Positions 1 to 7,687 of a stretch of 54,694 nucleotides of DNA are shown one piece after another; position 1 is the stretch's first letter; every line of letters starts with the position of its first letter. The stretch comes from Kiritimatiellales bacterium (lineage in GTDB: Bacteria > Verrucomicrobiota > Kiritimatiellia > Kiritimatiellales > Tichowtungiaceae), in the NCBI GenBank assembly GCA_041656295.1, contig JBBADV010000017.1, positions 1-54,694 on the forward strand. The letters are read 5' to 3'. A program made the translations under genes and the position numbers. The notes under the pieces were generated by a model that saw only the letters and a program-made list of their open reading frames with translations, was not told the origin of the DNA and searched no databases.

Positions 1-215
1 TCCAGTTCAACTTCGCCGCATTTAAACGGACTGTCCAGTTCGCAACACTCCGCAATCCGCTGACGAACTGCATAAAAAATCCGGTTGATGGTGTTGCGGC
101 TCAGCCCGGTAAGAACAGCGATCTTTGATGCTTCAATATCCACCGGGAAGCAGCGGATAATACGCCGGAAATCGTGCTCCGAAATCCGTGAATGGAAAAT
201 ATATTTATTACTCAT
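1..215 (-). CDS. IS1595-family transposase, N-terminal part (cut by window edge)
   Basis: Reading leftwards from the ATG at 215, the translation starts MSNKYIFHSRISEHDFRRII and stays open to the window edge (about 71 residues). The start resembles IS1595-family transposases as I remember them: a short N-terminal segment, then a helix-turn-helix (around residues 30-55, ...LTGLSRNTINRIF...) ahead of the DDE/ISXO2-like catalytic domain, which lies outside the window. A TTGACA-like -35 box can be read upstream, so the element may carry its own promoter. Family call from memory of the N-terminus; the catalytic residues cannot be seen. Confidence 0.8.
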   Translation of the reverse strand, partial: MSNKYIFHSRISEHDFRRIIRCFPVDIEASKIAVLTGLSRNTINRIFYAVRQRIAECCELDSPFKCGEVEL

Positions 216-267
216 TTCAAGACAACATCTTAAGGGTTATGTCAATCCCATTAACTTGTCTTGAACC
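216..267 (-). repeat. Putative left terminal region of the IS1595 element
   Basis: Directly upstream of the transposase ATG a perfect 10-bp inverted repeat is visible: ttcaagacaa at 216-225 and ttgtcttgaa at 256-265. On the minus strand the outer arm reads GGTTCAAGACAAG from 267, which would suit an IS terminus. The other end is outside the window, so the boundary and any target duplication are inferred only. Confidence 0.4.
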
Positions 268-317
268 ATTTTAAAAATAACACGGCTCAGTTGTGTGGTT
301 TGCGACACGGTACGCTG

Positions 318-545
318 ATGAAAGCATATACAATGGATTTACGGGAACGGAGCGTGGCCTATGTACGGATGTTGAGGGTGAACGGCGCGGACGAACCAAT
401 ATCATTTCCGCATCCCGTAACAGACGCCTGATAAGTCTCCGATGATCTTCGAAGAACATTGCAACAGCACGGAGGTGGAGGCCTTCTTTCCGGATACCCT
501 GCGATCTTCCATTCCCTGGAGGCGCTATCCTTTTCGTATCATGCA
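318..545 (+). pseudogene. Decayed IS630-family transposase
   Basis: The ATG at 318 opens MKAYTMDLRERSVAYV, the classic start of IS630-type transposases. The helix-turn-helix that should follow is missing. After a frame change the same strand reads ERRGRTNIISASRNRRLIS, then after another shift MIFEEHCNSTEVEAFFPDT and finally PGGAILFVS. This order matches the early DDE domain of IS630 transposases. The copy therefore has an internal deletion and at least two frameshifts, and its 3' part is cut off where the four-hairpin repeat begins at 545. The open frame on the opposite strand here is a shadow. Confidence 0.7.
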
Positions 546-669
546 TAGATACCCCCGAGTAAACTCGGGGTTCTTTTTTCATCACAGCTCCTCTCGGAGC
601 TGACCTGAACGCCGCGAAACTTTGCGTTCGCGGCAATCAGGAGGCTCATTCATCCACGGCTAAAGCCGT
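545..669 (+). repeat. Four-hairpin repeat element, copy 1
   Basis: This 125-nt element is nearly identical to 54569-54694. It folds into four successive hairpins: CCCCGAGT-aa-ACTCGGGG, CAGCTCC-tctc-GGAGCTG, an 8-bp GCCGCGAA/TTCGCGGC stem extended by CCTGA/TCAGG, and CCACGGC-taaa-GCCGTGG, whose last GG lies at 670-671. The last hairpin followed by TGTTCT resembles right ends of IS200/IS605 elements, and the first could be the left-end hairpin. No tnpA or tnpB is linked, so a non-autonomous (MITE-like) copy is the best reading. Confidence 0.75.
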
Positions 670-690
670 GGTGTTCTATCTTCGACCGCA

Positions 691-720
691 TAAAAAACAC
701 GCCACGGAAAGTGGCGTGTT
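691..720 (-). terminator. Rho-independent terminator of the outer-membrane protein gene
   Basis: A perfect 10-bp stem (aacacgccac 696-705 with gtggcgtgtt 711-720, 5-nt loop) is followed on the minus strand by a run of six T (opposite 692-697). It sits 22 bases beyond the stop codon at 742. Confidence 0.9.
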
Positions 721-741
721 CGCTGGGTTAACAGCTTGGAG

Positions 742-1347
742 CTAGAATGTATACCGGAGTCCCAATTCAACTCGGTGTCCAGTGATTTCCATATCCACTC
801 CGTCAAGATCCGGATCGGATGTTTTTAAAAACCGATATCCGGCATCTAGGCTAATGTTATCTGTGACTTTAACGTCTACGCCTGCACCAAGCTGAAATGC
901 GGCGACGGTGTCAGATCCACTACCTAATTCGTCAATTTTCACTTTTACCCTGACTGCACCAATACCGCCCATCAGATACGGCGTAATGATAGAACTATTT
1001 CTGAAGTCATAGTACCCATTTAACATAAACGCCAGCATTGAAATATCGCCAACGTCTTTGTAGTAATAGTAGTCGTCTTCGATCTGATCGATGTCATTCT
1101 TCTGATAGAAGAATGACAGTTCTACGCGAACCGGCAGTTCATCAGATGCGATACCGGCCGCCATGCCTATAACATAACCGGCATCGAATTCTGCATCATC
1201 CAATTTTCCATACCCGATATCGAGCCCGCTGATGTCGGAATCCTGTAAAAATGCACCGCCAGCACCGACACGGACATACGGGCGGACTCCATCCGCAAAA
1301 CTGAATCCGGTAATACCGGCTAATAAAATGAATAATACTTTTTTCAT
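742..1347 (-). CDS. Outer-membrane beta-barrel protein
   Basis: A 201-residue protein of the small 8-stranded (OmpA/OmpW-like) barrel type. The start at 1347 is chosen because MKKVLFILLAGITGFSFADG is a clear signal peptide (cleavage near residue 18) and AAAGGAAA lies 7 bases upstream; an upstream ATG at 1380 would only add a poor leader. Alternating hydrophobic/polar stretches fill the body, and the chain ends ...LRYTF with the terminal Phe needed for BAM recognition. A run of five consecutive Tyr near residue 105 sits in a predicted outer loop. It has its own terminator and is 152 bases from the next gene upstream. Function beyond a surface barrel is not visible. Confidence 0.85.
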   Translation of the reverse strand: MKKVLFILLAGITGFSFADGVRPYVRVGAGGAFLQDSDISGLDIGYGKLDDAEFDAGYVIGMAAGIASDELPVRVELSFFYQKNDIDQIEDDYYYYKDVGDISMLAFMLNGYYDFRNSSIITPYLMGGIGAVRVKVKIDELGSGSDTVAAFQLGAGVDVKVTDNISLDAGYRFLKTSDPDLDGVDMEITGHRVELGLRYTF

Positions 1348-1499
1348 GAATTTTCCTTTTGTTAAATATTTACTAAACATAATATCGATAATCAGAAATC
1401 GAGGCGGTCAGTTATCCATAGTGCATGACATCCTCCTTTCTGTTCGGCATCAGCCGGAGTTAAGGGCCGCATAACGCGCGGGCGGGGTTGACATGTCGA

Positions 1500-2312
1500 T
1501 TACAGCGCGTTGATGATTTCCTGCCGTTTGGCGTTGTACTCATCTTCGGTCAATAATCCCTGGTTTTTTAACTCGGTGAGTTTTTGCAGCTTTGCATCTA
1601 CCGGTTCTCCGGTGGTTTTGGGAACAGACACAGACTTTGATTTCGTATAGCCATGCAGCCCCTCGGCAACTTCCTGTGCAATGAAATCGCTCAATACCGG
1701 CATAGATTTTTCCTGAACCAGCGGCGTAACATCAGAGTCATACCCTATATGAATAATGCCTCCAATAAGTGCTGAAACTGACCACCCAGGCATCCACCAG
1801 CCGGATTCTGCCAGCCAGGTCCGTTTCATATCGGCGTGCCGGACATCCAGTTCAATCGGAATATGCACGGATTTTATGTGCTGTCCGGTTTGCGCATCGG
1901 TTAAGTCCACCTGAACATCATATTCGACAGTGTAAATATATCCATTCCATGCCGGCGTGAAGATCAAGAATCCCGGCCAGCTGATCAGGAAATTCAAGCC
2001 GGAACCTCTATATTGAGGATGCATATTAAATGTCGCTATGACGTCGACATTGCTGTTATCTACATTAATTGCAGTGGTGGCCTGAATATTGTATCGACTG
2101 AGATCAATGATAAAATTCCGTGCCAGCTGTCTGGTATCTTGCTGATAATGTTTTTCACGAATTCCCAGACGCAACGGCTGTTCCAACGGTGTTTCCATGG
2201 CGCCGGCACGATACATATTCAAATTTTTTATAGCTAGCGGATGAGTGCAAGCGGTTAAAATAAACACTACGCCAGCTGTACTGATGATGTTTTGAATCGT
2301 TTTTTTGTTCAT
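1500..2312 (-). CDS. Lipoprotein with C-terminal SHOCT domain
   Basis: 270 residues. The N-terminus ends in a lipobox (LTAC, Cys22), so it should be a membrane-anchored lipoprotein. GGAG six bases before the ATG supports the start. The middle (about 40-225) is unrecognised. It includes hydrophobic stretches around 105-125 and a Gly/Ile-rich stretch near 175 that resembles an amphipathic or glycine-zipper segment. The last 30 residues (DAKLQKLTELKNQGLLTEDE...) form a SHOCT domain, a short oligomerisation or targeting module. It follows the 2338-3000 lipoprotein by 25 bases, so the two are probably co-transcribed. Confidence 0.8.
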   Translation of the reverse strand: MNKKTIQNIISTAGVVFILTACTHPLAIKNLNMYRAGAMETPLEQPLRLGIREKHYQQDTRQLARNFIIDLSRYNIQATTAINVDNSNVDVIATFNMHPQYRGSGLNFLISWPGFLIFTPAWNGYIYTVEYDVQVDLTDAQTGQHIKSVHIPIELDVRHADMKRTWLAESGWWMPGWSVSALIGGIIHIGYDSDVTPLVQEKSMPVLSDFIAQEVAEGLHGYTKSKSVSVPKTTGEPVDAKLQKLTELKNQGLLTEDEYNAKRQEIINAL

Positions 2313-2337
2313 AATATTCTCCGGTTAATAATTTTGA

Positions 2338-3000
2338 TCATTTCTGTTTCGGCCAAAGCTGCAGGAACTGCGCTGCGCTTTTTCGTGCAAGTCGTAGGAT
2401 TTCGTCTTTGTGTTCTGGGTCGGCAGTGGAATATGTGATTCCTGATAGTTTATATCCATCCGCCCGGGTTTTGATCTGGCAGATCAGAGAGCCGTCCGGA
2501 GAGATCACTTTCCAGACGGTGTACAGACGCAAGGTCTTATCGAACCCGCTTGCGGTCATGAAATAAAATTTCGGCTCAAGAAACGCACCGACACCGAATT
2601 TGTCATGAAACGCCGGGTATTGGTCGTGATCCGGTTTGGTAATATTTTCCGGCAGTCCGATTTCTGAACGGGGAACGTAAGTAAAAGCTGTTGAGTTTGT
2701 GAAAACGGATTCAATAATCTCCACACACTCATTGTTCAGTTGCTGTTCTAAATCTCTTTTCCTCGTGGCTTCAGTAACAATAACATGACCTATCACTCCG
2801 CCAAGAATCGTTGCGCTCGATATGGTTGCGTGCGAATATTTACACCCCGATATCGTAATCCGGTTATTTTCTCCGAATGTTTTTAAGCGGGCGGCGTGAA
2901 TTTTACTGACGTTTGGTGATGTGCAGCCGCTTAAGAATGCCGTAGCGACTGAAACGGCAATGGATATAGGGATATGCCCCCGATTCCTCTTTTTCTGCAT
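2338..3000 (-). CDS. Lipoprotein of unknown function
   Basis: 220 residues with a basic N-terminus, a hydrophobic stretch and a lipobox FLSGC (Cys26). Residues 60-80 hold a Gly/Ala/Ile-rich segment (ATILGGVIGHVIV) that could be an amphipathic membrane contact. The C-terminal half looks like a mixed alpha/beta periplasmic domain (VWKVISPDGSLICQIK...). No family recognised. The Shine-Dalgarno GGAGAGG at 3010-3004 is part of a strong hairpin in the leader. First gene of a two-gene unit with the SHOCT lipoprotein. Confidence 0.75.
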   Translation of the reverse strand: MQKKRNRGHIPISIAVSVATAFLSGCTSPNVSKIHAARLKTFGENNRITISGCKYSHATISSATILGGVIGHVIVTEATRKRDLEQQLNNECVEIIESVFTNSTAFTYVPRSEIGLPENITKPDHDQYPAFHDKFGVGAFLEPKFYFMTASGFDKTLRLYTVWKVISPDGSLICQIKTRADGYKLSGITYSTADPEHKDEILRLARKSAAQFLQLWPKQK

Positions 3001-3189
3001 GTTCCTCTCCTGTGTTGCGGTTTTACAAACCGGGAGAGGAGTTCTCTAAAAAGAGAGGCGCCACCTCCCAGTCATGCTCTCCAGAGGCCCGCCAGAGCCC
3101 ACACACGAACACAACATAAGAGGCGCGCCGATTGGCGCATCCTCGTATGAAGTCATTCGTGTGTAAGAAACTGGCGGTTTCCAGAGAAC
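3001..3189 (-). promoter_or_regulatory. Highly structured 5' leader with Shine-Dalgarno-sequestering hairpin
   Basis: In the transcript of the 2338-3000 gene the SD GGAGAGG (3010-3004) pairs perfectly with CCTCTCC (3039-3033). The stem continues as 6 bp (3018-3023 with 3027-3032) around a 3-nt loop, with a 7-nt bulge. Farther upstream, nested stems pair 3041-3047 with 3183-3189, 3089-3095 with 3171-3177, 3101-3109 with 3156-3164 (9 bp), 3120-3123 with 3141-3144, and 3125-3129 with 3134-3138. Everything is seen in the sequence; a regulatory role (riboswitch, thermosensor or protein-binding leader) is inference. It does not match any riboswitch class I know. Confidence 0.55.
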
Positions 3190-3470
3190 GACTAAAACTT
3201 CTGATGCTAAATTATTCTTCTAAACCTATATGACTCCTTTTACTTCAAGGAAAAATACTGTCTTTAAAACTGAAATTCAACTTTCTTTTAGTCACATTGT
3301 CAGTCAGCCCTGATTTTAAATCTTAACCAGGGTCTCGATGTTAAACAGTGTTTCAACGGCTCGACAGGTACTGAGCATTCGAATGCATATGAAGGCGAAT
3401 CATCTTCGGCGATCCGTGATCAGCCGAATTGAAAAATCTTTATAATTCACTGATCACGACGGAATTATAT
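3190..3470. other. Intergenic region with inverted repeats, no gene seen
   Basis: AT-rich spacer between the leader and tRNA-Thr. GACTAAAA near 3190 is repeated in inverse near 3290. A 9-bp perfect inverted repeat, cgtgatcag (3415-3423) and ctgatcacg (3450-3458), extended by GAATT/AATTC, lies just 3' of the tRNA on its strand and may act in its 3' processing or termination, although no T-run follows. Confidence 0.5.
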
Positions 3471-3546
3471 TGGAGCCAATGGACGGATTCGAACCGACGA
3501 CCTGCTCATTACGAATGAGCTGCTCTACCAACTGAGCTACATTGGC
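3471..3546 (-). tRNA. tRNA-Thr (anticodon CGT), CCA encoded
   Basis: The minus strand folds as a full cloverleaf. The acceptor stem is GCCAATG/CATTGGC, the D arm GCTC..GAGC, the anticodon stem GCTCA/TGAGC with loop TTCGTAA (anticodon CGT, Thr), and the T loop TTCGAAT. Discriminator T and an encoded CCA follow. The T stem has one T-T mismatch. Confidence 0.96.
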
Positions 3547-3592
3547 CAAAGGAAGGCGCGTATTTAGCCAAAGCGCGCCGATTGAGTCAAGG

Positions 3593-4405
3593 TCAGGATG
3601 CAGAAAGCTCCGCAGATCGTTTTTGTGCGGCGAGCAGTGCTTCGATAATGGCTTCTTTTACGCCCTGCGTTTCAAGCACATTGATTGCAGCGGCAGTGGT
3701 TCCGCCTTTGGATGTAACGTTGGCACGCAGGGTGTCGGCATCTTCACCGGAGGTTTGCATGAGCTCGGCAGAACCGGTTACAGTTTGCAGGGCAAGCGCG
3801 CGCGCGACTTCTTTATCGAGTCCCATTCTGCCGGCGGCGGCAAGCATCGCTTCGAGAAGATAAAAAACATACGCCGGACCGGAACCGCTCAATGCAGTCA
3901 CAGCGTCCAGCTCTTTTTCGTCGACGCGCACTGTAAATCCAACGCTGCTGAATATTTTTTCAACCATTTCCAAATCGGATTCACCGGCGTTTACACCGCC
4001 GGCAATAGCGGATGCACCCCGCTTAATGAGCGCCGGTGTATTGGGCATAACGCGCACTACGCGCCGGTTTTCCCCGAGTAATGTTTCAATTTTCCGGGTC
4101 GTAATTCCGGCAGTGATGCTGATGACCAGCGTCTCTTTTTTTAGTACCGGTTTCAGTTCATGCAGAATTTCCGGTAAAACCTGCGGCTTTACGGCGAGCA
4201 GAACAGTTCCGGCATTTTCTGCCGCCTGATTTGTGATAGAAACTTCAACGCCGTATTTTTCCGCCAGCGCCGCGAGCCGTTCCGGAATCACATCCGTCAT
4301 CACAATGTTTTCCGGTGCACAACATTGTCCGGCAATTATTCCGCTAACAATGGCCTCTGCCATGTTTCCGGCGCCGATAAAAACAATTTTCGAATTCATG
4401 ATCAT
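3593..4405 (-). CDS. proC: Pyrroline-5-carboxylate reductase
   Basis: Last step of proline synthesis: NAD(P)H-dependent reduction of 1-pyrroline-5-carboxylate to proline. The N-terminal Rossmann motif IGAGNMAEAI, the central VVRVMPNTPALI segment and the C-terminal ALSGSGPAYVF substrate/dimer motif are diagnostic. About 270 residues, normal for the family. Start: AAAGAG stands 6 bases before the ATG at 4405 (MIMNSK...); the ATG at 4399 is the alternative and gives the usual MxxxKIxFIGAGNM start. Monocistronic, convergent with nothing, just upstream of tRNA-Thr on the same strand. Confidence 0.96.
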   Translation of the reverse strand: MIMNSKIVFIGAGNMAEAIVSGIIAGQCCAPENIVMTDVIPERLAALAEKYGVEVSITNQAAENAGTVLLAVKPQVLPEILHELKPVLKKETLVISITAGITTRKIETLLGENRRVVRVMPNTPALIKRGASAIAGGVNAGESDLEMVEKIFSSVGFTVRVDEKELDAVTALSGSGPAYVFYLLEAMLAAAGRMGLDKEVARALALQTVTGSAELMQTSGEDADTLRANVTSKGGTTAAAINVLETQGVKEAIIEALLAAQKRSAELSAS

Positions 4406-4518
4406 GCACATCTCTTTAACTGAAAGTTCGCAGAAATTACACAAATAAACACGACTTTATTTTTCTATAAACCGGCAGCGCCGGGATCAAGGCCAAATTT
4501 TTTAATACAAATGTTCTG

Positions 4519-4546
4519 TTGACTCCGCAACTGGAACGTGTATGTT
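4519..4546 (+). promoter_or_regulatory. Putative sigma70-type promoter for the metY leader
   Basis: TTGACT (4519-4524), 16-base spacer, TATGTT (4541-4546). The predicted start would lie just ahead of the riboswitch aptamer. Only sequence match supports it. Confidence 0.45.
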
Positions 4547-4552
4547 GCCGCA

Positions 4553-4702
4553 CTGCATTACGAGAGGCGTGGTTAACGACGCCCGGCAACCTGACAACAA
4601 AGGTGCTCCGGCCTTGCACTAGGCGATGCGCCCCGTACGGGGAAAGTTGTGGAGTGTCCTGTTTGTCGATTGCCAATGCCTGATGAAATGGAGAATCGAC
4701 AA
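4553..4702 (+). promoter_or_regulatory. SAM-I/SAM-IV-clan riboswitch, compact variant
   Basis: Core elements of the SAM-I/IV aptamer are present in order: GAGAGG, a short P2 hairpin GGCGT/ACGCC (4566-4570/4579-4583), CGGCAACC, and AAGGTGCTCC after a small P3. A P4 GCCT/AGGC (4611-4614/4621-4624) follows, and P1 closes with GCAT (4555-4558)/ATGC (4626-4629). P2 is too short for the kink-turn of classic SAM-I, so the SAM-I/IV variant is more likely. The expression platform looks translational: ttgtcgatt (4663-4671) pairs with aatcgacaa (4694-4702), closing the GGAG ribosome site (4690-4693) in a loop and taking the A of the metY start codon. Confidence 0.75.
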
Positions 4703-5985
4703 TGAGTGAAAAACGTAAAAATGAAACACTGGCGCTGCACGCCGGTTATTCTGCTGAACCGACTACCGCAAGCTGCGCTGTACCGATATACCGCACGAGT
4801 GCGTATGTTTTTAAAAACACGGAACATGCCGCCAATCTGTTTGCGTTGGCGGAACTGGGTAATATTTACACGCGGCTGACAAATCCGACGACGGATGTAC
4901 TTGAAAAACGCATTGCGGCACTCGAAGGCGGCGCCGGCGCGCTGGCGGTGGCATCCGGTACAACGGCAATTTTCTACAGCATTATCAATCTCGCCAAAGC
5001 CGGCGACGAGATCGTTTCGTCGAACAATCTTTACGGCGGAACGTATGCGCAGTTTAACGACATTCTGCCGCAACTCGGCATCAAGGTGGAATTCGTTGAT
5101 CCTTCCGTGCCGGAAAACTTTGCGGCGGCGATTACGGATAAAACGAAAGCGATTTACACGGAGACAATCGGCAATCCGTCGCTCGACGTTTCAGATATTC
5201 CGGCGATTGCAAAAATTGCGCATGAACATAGTCTGCCGCTGATTGTCGACAGCACCTTCACCACGCCGGCACTGCTCAAACCGATCGAACACGGCGCCGA
5301 CATTGTGGTGCACTCATTGACAAAATGGCTCGGCGGACACGGCAATGGAATCGGCGGTGTTGTGATTGATGCCGGCAAATTTAACTGGAACTCCGGCAGA
5401 CATCCCCTGTTCTCAGAGCCGGACGGAAGTTATCACGGCATCCGTTTTGCCACCGATCTGCCGCCGGAACTCGCACCGCTGGCGTACATCCTGCGGATGA
5501 GGCTGACACCGCTGCGTAATCTCGGAGCGTGCATTGCGCCGGACAGTTCGTGGCAGTTTCTGCAGGGCATTGAAACGCTGAGTTTGCGGATGGAGCGGCA
5601 CAGCAGGAATTCGCTGGCGGTCGCTGAATTTCTGGAACAGCAGCCGGAGGTTGCGTGGGTCCACTATCCGGGACTCAAAAGCCATCCGTCGCACGCTGTT
5701 GCCAAACGGCTGTTGAACAACGGATTCGGCGGTGTGGTGGTGGTCGAACTGAAAGGCGGCGAAAACGACGGCCGGAAATTCATAGAAAAGCTGAAGCTGT
5801 TTTTACACCTCGCAAATGTAGGTGATGCAAAAAGCCTGGCAATTCATCCAGCAACCACTACGCATGCGCAGCTCACACCGGAGCAGCAGCGTGCCTGCGG
5901 CATTACACCGGGACTCGTCCGCCTTTCCATTGGAATCGAAAATATTGACGATATCATTGACGATTTAAAGCAGGCCCTGAAATAA
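4702..5985 (+). CDS. metY: O-acetylhomoserine aminocarboxypropyltransferase (sulfhydrylase)
   Basis: PLP enzyme that makes homocysteine from O-acetylhomoserine and sulfide, in the cytoplasm. 427 residues, the usual length of this long Cys/Met-metabolism subgroup. Seen: N-terminal TLALHAGY, the YTRLTNPTTDVLE motif (56-68), Asp183 in VDSTF (binds the PLP ring nitrogen) and the PLP lysine Lys208 in HSLTKWLGGHG. The long SEPDGSYHG insertion favours MetY over MetB/MetC. Start at 4702 has GGAG eight bases upstream inside the riboswitch hairpin. metX follows after 68 bases, so the two form a methionine unit under SAM control. Confidence 0.95.
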   Translation: MSEKRKNETLALHAGYSAEPTTASCAVPIYRTSAYVFKNTEHAANLFALAELGNIYTRLTNPTTDVLEKRIAALEGGAGALAVASGTTAIFYSIINLAKAGDEIVSSNNLYGGTYAQFNDILPQLGIKVEFVDPSVPENFAAAITDKTKAIYTETIGNPSLDVSDIPAIAKIAHEHSLPLIVDSTFTTPALLKPIEHGADIVVHSLTKWLGGHGNGIGGVVIDAGKFNWNSGRHPLFSEPDGSYHGIRFATDLPPELAPLAYILRMRLTPLRNLGACIAPDSSWQFLQGIETLSLRMERHSRNSLAVAEFLEQQPEVAWVHYPGLKSHPSHAVAKRLLNNGFGGVVVVELKGGENDGRKFIEKLKLFLHLANVGDAKSLAIHPATTTHAQLTPEQQRACGITPGLVRLSIGIENIDDIIDDLKQALK

Positions 5986-6006
5986 AAACAGGCAGTTAAA
6001 GTCAGG

Positions 6007-6035
6007 CGCCGGAGCGGACTTTTAGACGCCCGGCG
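6007..6035 (+). other. metY-metX intergenic hairpin
   Basis: cgccgg (6007-6012) pairs with ccggcg (6030-6035), with an inner GCG/CGC. No T-run follows, so it is more likely a processing or stability element between metY and metX than a terminator. Confidence 0.4.
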
Positions 6036-6053
6036 GCAGACTTTTGACGGATT

Positions 6054-7181
6054 ATGAATGTTGAAACCAGATTTTTTACTTACGATTCACTGAAGCTGAA
6101 AAGCGGTGCGGAATTTGGTCCGGTTACGCTGGCGTATGAGACATACGGCGAACTGAACAAAGCGCGCGACAATGCGATTCTGCTGTTTCATGCACTCACC
6201 GGATCGCAGCATGCCGCCGGATTTAATCCGGCGGTGCCGGACACCGGCACGCGCTGGAATACCGAATGCCGGACCGGCTGGTGGGACGGCTTTGTCGGTC
6301 CCGGAAAAATGATTGATACCGGTAAGTTTTTTGTTATCTGCGCAAATTATCTCGGCGGCTGCTATGGATCCACCGGACCGGCGTCCGTCAATCCGGAAAC
6401 CGGCAAGCCGTACGGCGGGAAATTCCCGCGCATTCATCTCAGTGATGTTGTCGACTCTCAACTGCCGCTGCTAAACCATTTCGGCATCAAAACGCTGTAC
6501 GCCGTTGTCGGCGCGTCGCTCGGCGGAATGCTGGCGGCCAATCTGCTCGCACGCTATCCTGAAATCACCTGCCGCGCAGTTGAAATTGCATGCAGCATTG
6601 AGCCGACTACACTCATCCGTGCCTACAATCTCGAACAGATTCTTGCGATTGAAAATGATCCGAATTTCCGCGACGGCAACTATTATGATGCCGAACCGCC
6701 GGCGCGTGGACTCGCCCTCGCCCGTATGATTTCGCACAAAACATTTGTCTCGCTCGATTTCATTGAAGAGCGCGCACAAAACCGGTGGGAACAGGAATAC
6801 GACGAATTTTCGTGGTATAAAGTCCACACGCCGCTTGAATCATATATTCTGCACCAGGGGCGTAAACTCGTCCGGCGCTTCGATGCCAACAGCTATCTGC
6901 AGTTCATTGCCGCGTGGTCGGATTATCATCTGCTGCGCGATACCGGCGCGCCGGATTACAGGACGCTGTTTGCGCCGTGCCGGCATCAGCAGCATCTGCT
7001 TTTCACGATCGACAGCGATTACTGTTTCTATCCTGAAGAACAGGAATTCTACCGGCGACGTCTGGAAGAAAGCGGCGTACCGGTAACGCATGTCACGGTG
7101 CATTCCGACAAAGGACATGACTCTTTCCTGCTTGAGCCTCACCTTTATGAAAAATATATCCGTGAACTGCTGAACAGTTGA
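6054..7181 (+). CDS. metX: Homoserine O-acetyltransferase
   Basis: Alpha/beta-hydrolase fold enzyme that activates homoserine with acetyl-CoA to give the substrate of MetY. 375 residues. The family start (LKSGAEFGPVTLAYETYG), the LTGSQHAAG motif near 48-56 and the catalytic triad are all visible: Ser155 in GASLGGM, Asp322 in DSDYCFYP and His355 in GHDSFLL. Acetyl versus succinyl specificity cannot be told safely from reading alone; pairing with MetY supports acetyl. The ribosome site is weak (GACGGA). It lies downstream of metY on the same transcript, and metW is absent from the window. Confidence 0.94.
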   Translation: MNVETRFFTYDSLKLKSGAEFGPVTLAYETYGELNKARDNAILLFHALTGSQHAAGFNPAVPDTGTRWNTECRTGWWDGFVGPGKMIDTGKFFVICANYLGGCYGSTGPASVNPETGKPYGGKFPRIHLSDVVDSQLPLLNHFGIKTLYAVVGASLGGMLAANLLARYPEITCRAVEIACSIEPTTLIRAYNLEQILAIENDPNFRDGNYYDAEPPARGLALARMISHKTFVSLDFIEERAQNRWEQEYDEFSWYKVHTPLESYILHQGRKLVRRFDANSYLQFIAAWSDYHLLRDTGAPDYRTLFAPCRHQQHLLFTIDSDYCFYPEEQEFYRRRLEESGVPVTHVTVHSDKGHDSFLLEPHLYEKYIRELLNS

Positions 7182-7250
7182 GTGCCGAAACACGCAGTGC
7201 ATCCTGCAAATTTTACGAATGCTTGTTGTAAACGAAGAGTTAACCGATTT

Positions 7251-7685
7251 TTACATGCTCATAGTAAACGACGTGTTTTTCACCTGAGCAGCGGCGCAGG
7301 CGTTCATGACGTCAATGATACGTTTATGCAAAACCTGATCGGCAGGCAGAATATTAACGATGAGCTCACTGCCGGACGTTTCAGCGGCCTGCTTGAGCTC
7401 AACGAGACGCGTTGCCAGTGTATTCAGAGCGCGATCGTCGCGCGAAAACTTCATGCCTTCAACATAAACATCACCTTCCGGTGCAATTTCAATCAGCACT
7501 TCGATCGGCATTTCAATAGATTCGGGCTGATCGACGCGTGCCGGCAGCATAAATGAGATATCCGCTTCTTTTTTGACCAGCGCCGATGTCACCATGAAAT
7601 AAATGAGCAGCAGAAACACAACGTCGATTAACGGTGTGATTTGCATATCAATTTTATCTTCCCCGATGTTTTTCTGCAGGTTCAT
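7251..7685 (-). CDS. ExbD/TolR-family protein (second copy)
   Basis: 144 residues: a short cytoplasmic N-terminus, one transmembrane helix (ITPLIDVVFLLLIYFMVTSA, 17-36) with the membrane Asp22 that carries protons in this family, then a periplasmic domain. Start supported by GAGGA seven bases upstream. It follows the first ExbD by only two bases and is the last gene of the tpr-exbB-exbD-exbD operon. Works as the stator rotor-facing partner of the MotA/TolQ-like subunit. Substrate system (Tol-Pal-like or TonB-like) not determined; no TonB or Pal is nearby. Confidence 0.88.
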   Translation of the reverse strand: MNLQKNIGEDKIDMQITPLIDVVFLLLIYFMVTSALVKKEADISFMLPARVDQPESIEMPIEVLIEIAPEGDVYVEGMKFSRDDRALNTLATRLVELKQAAETSGSELIVNILPADQVLHKRIIDVMNACAAAQVKNTSFTMSM

Positions 7686-7687
7686 GG

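Noticed and set aside
271..636. 121-codon open frame on the minus strand
   Set aside because: It crosses the hairpin repeat and the IS630 remnant; the plus strand shows recognisable transposase pieces, so the frame is a shadow.
3041..3189. Integron attC-like site
   Set aside because: The long hairpin and 7-base outer arms looked attC-like, but the outer boxes read GTTCTCT...AGAGAAC, not RYYYAAC...GTTRRRY, and no integrase or cassettes are near.
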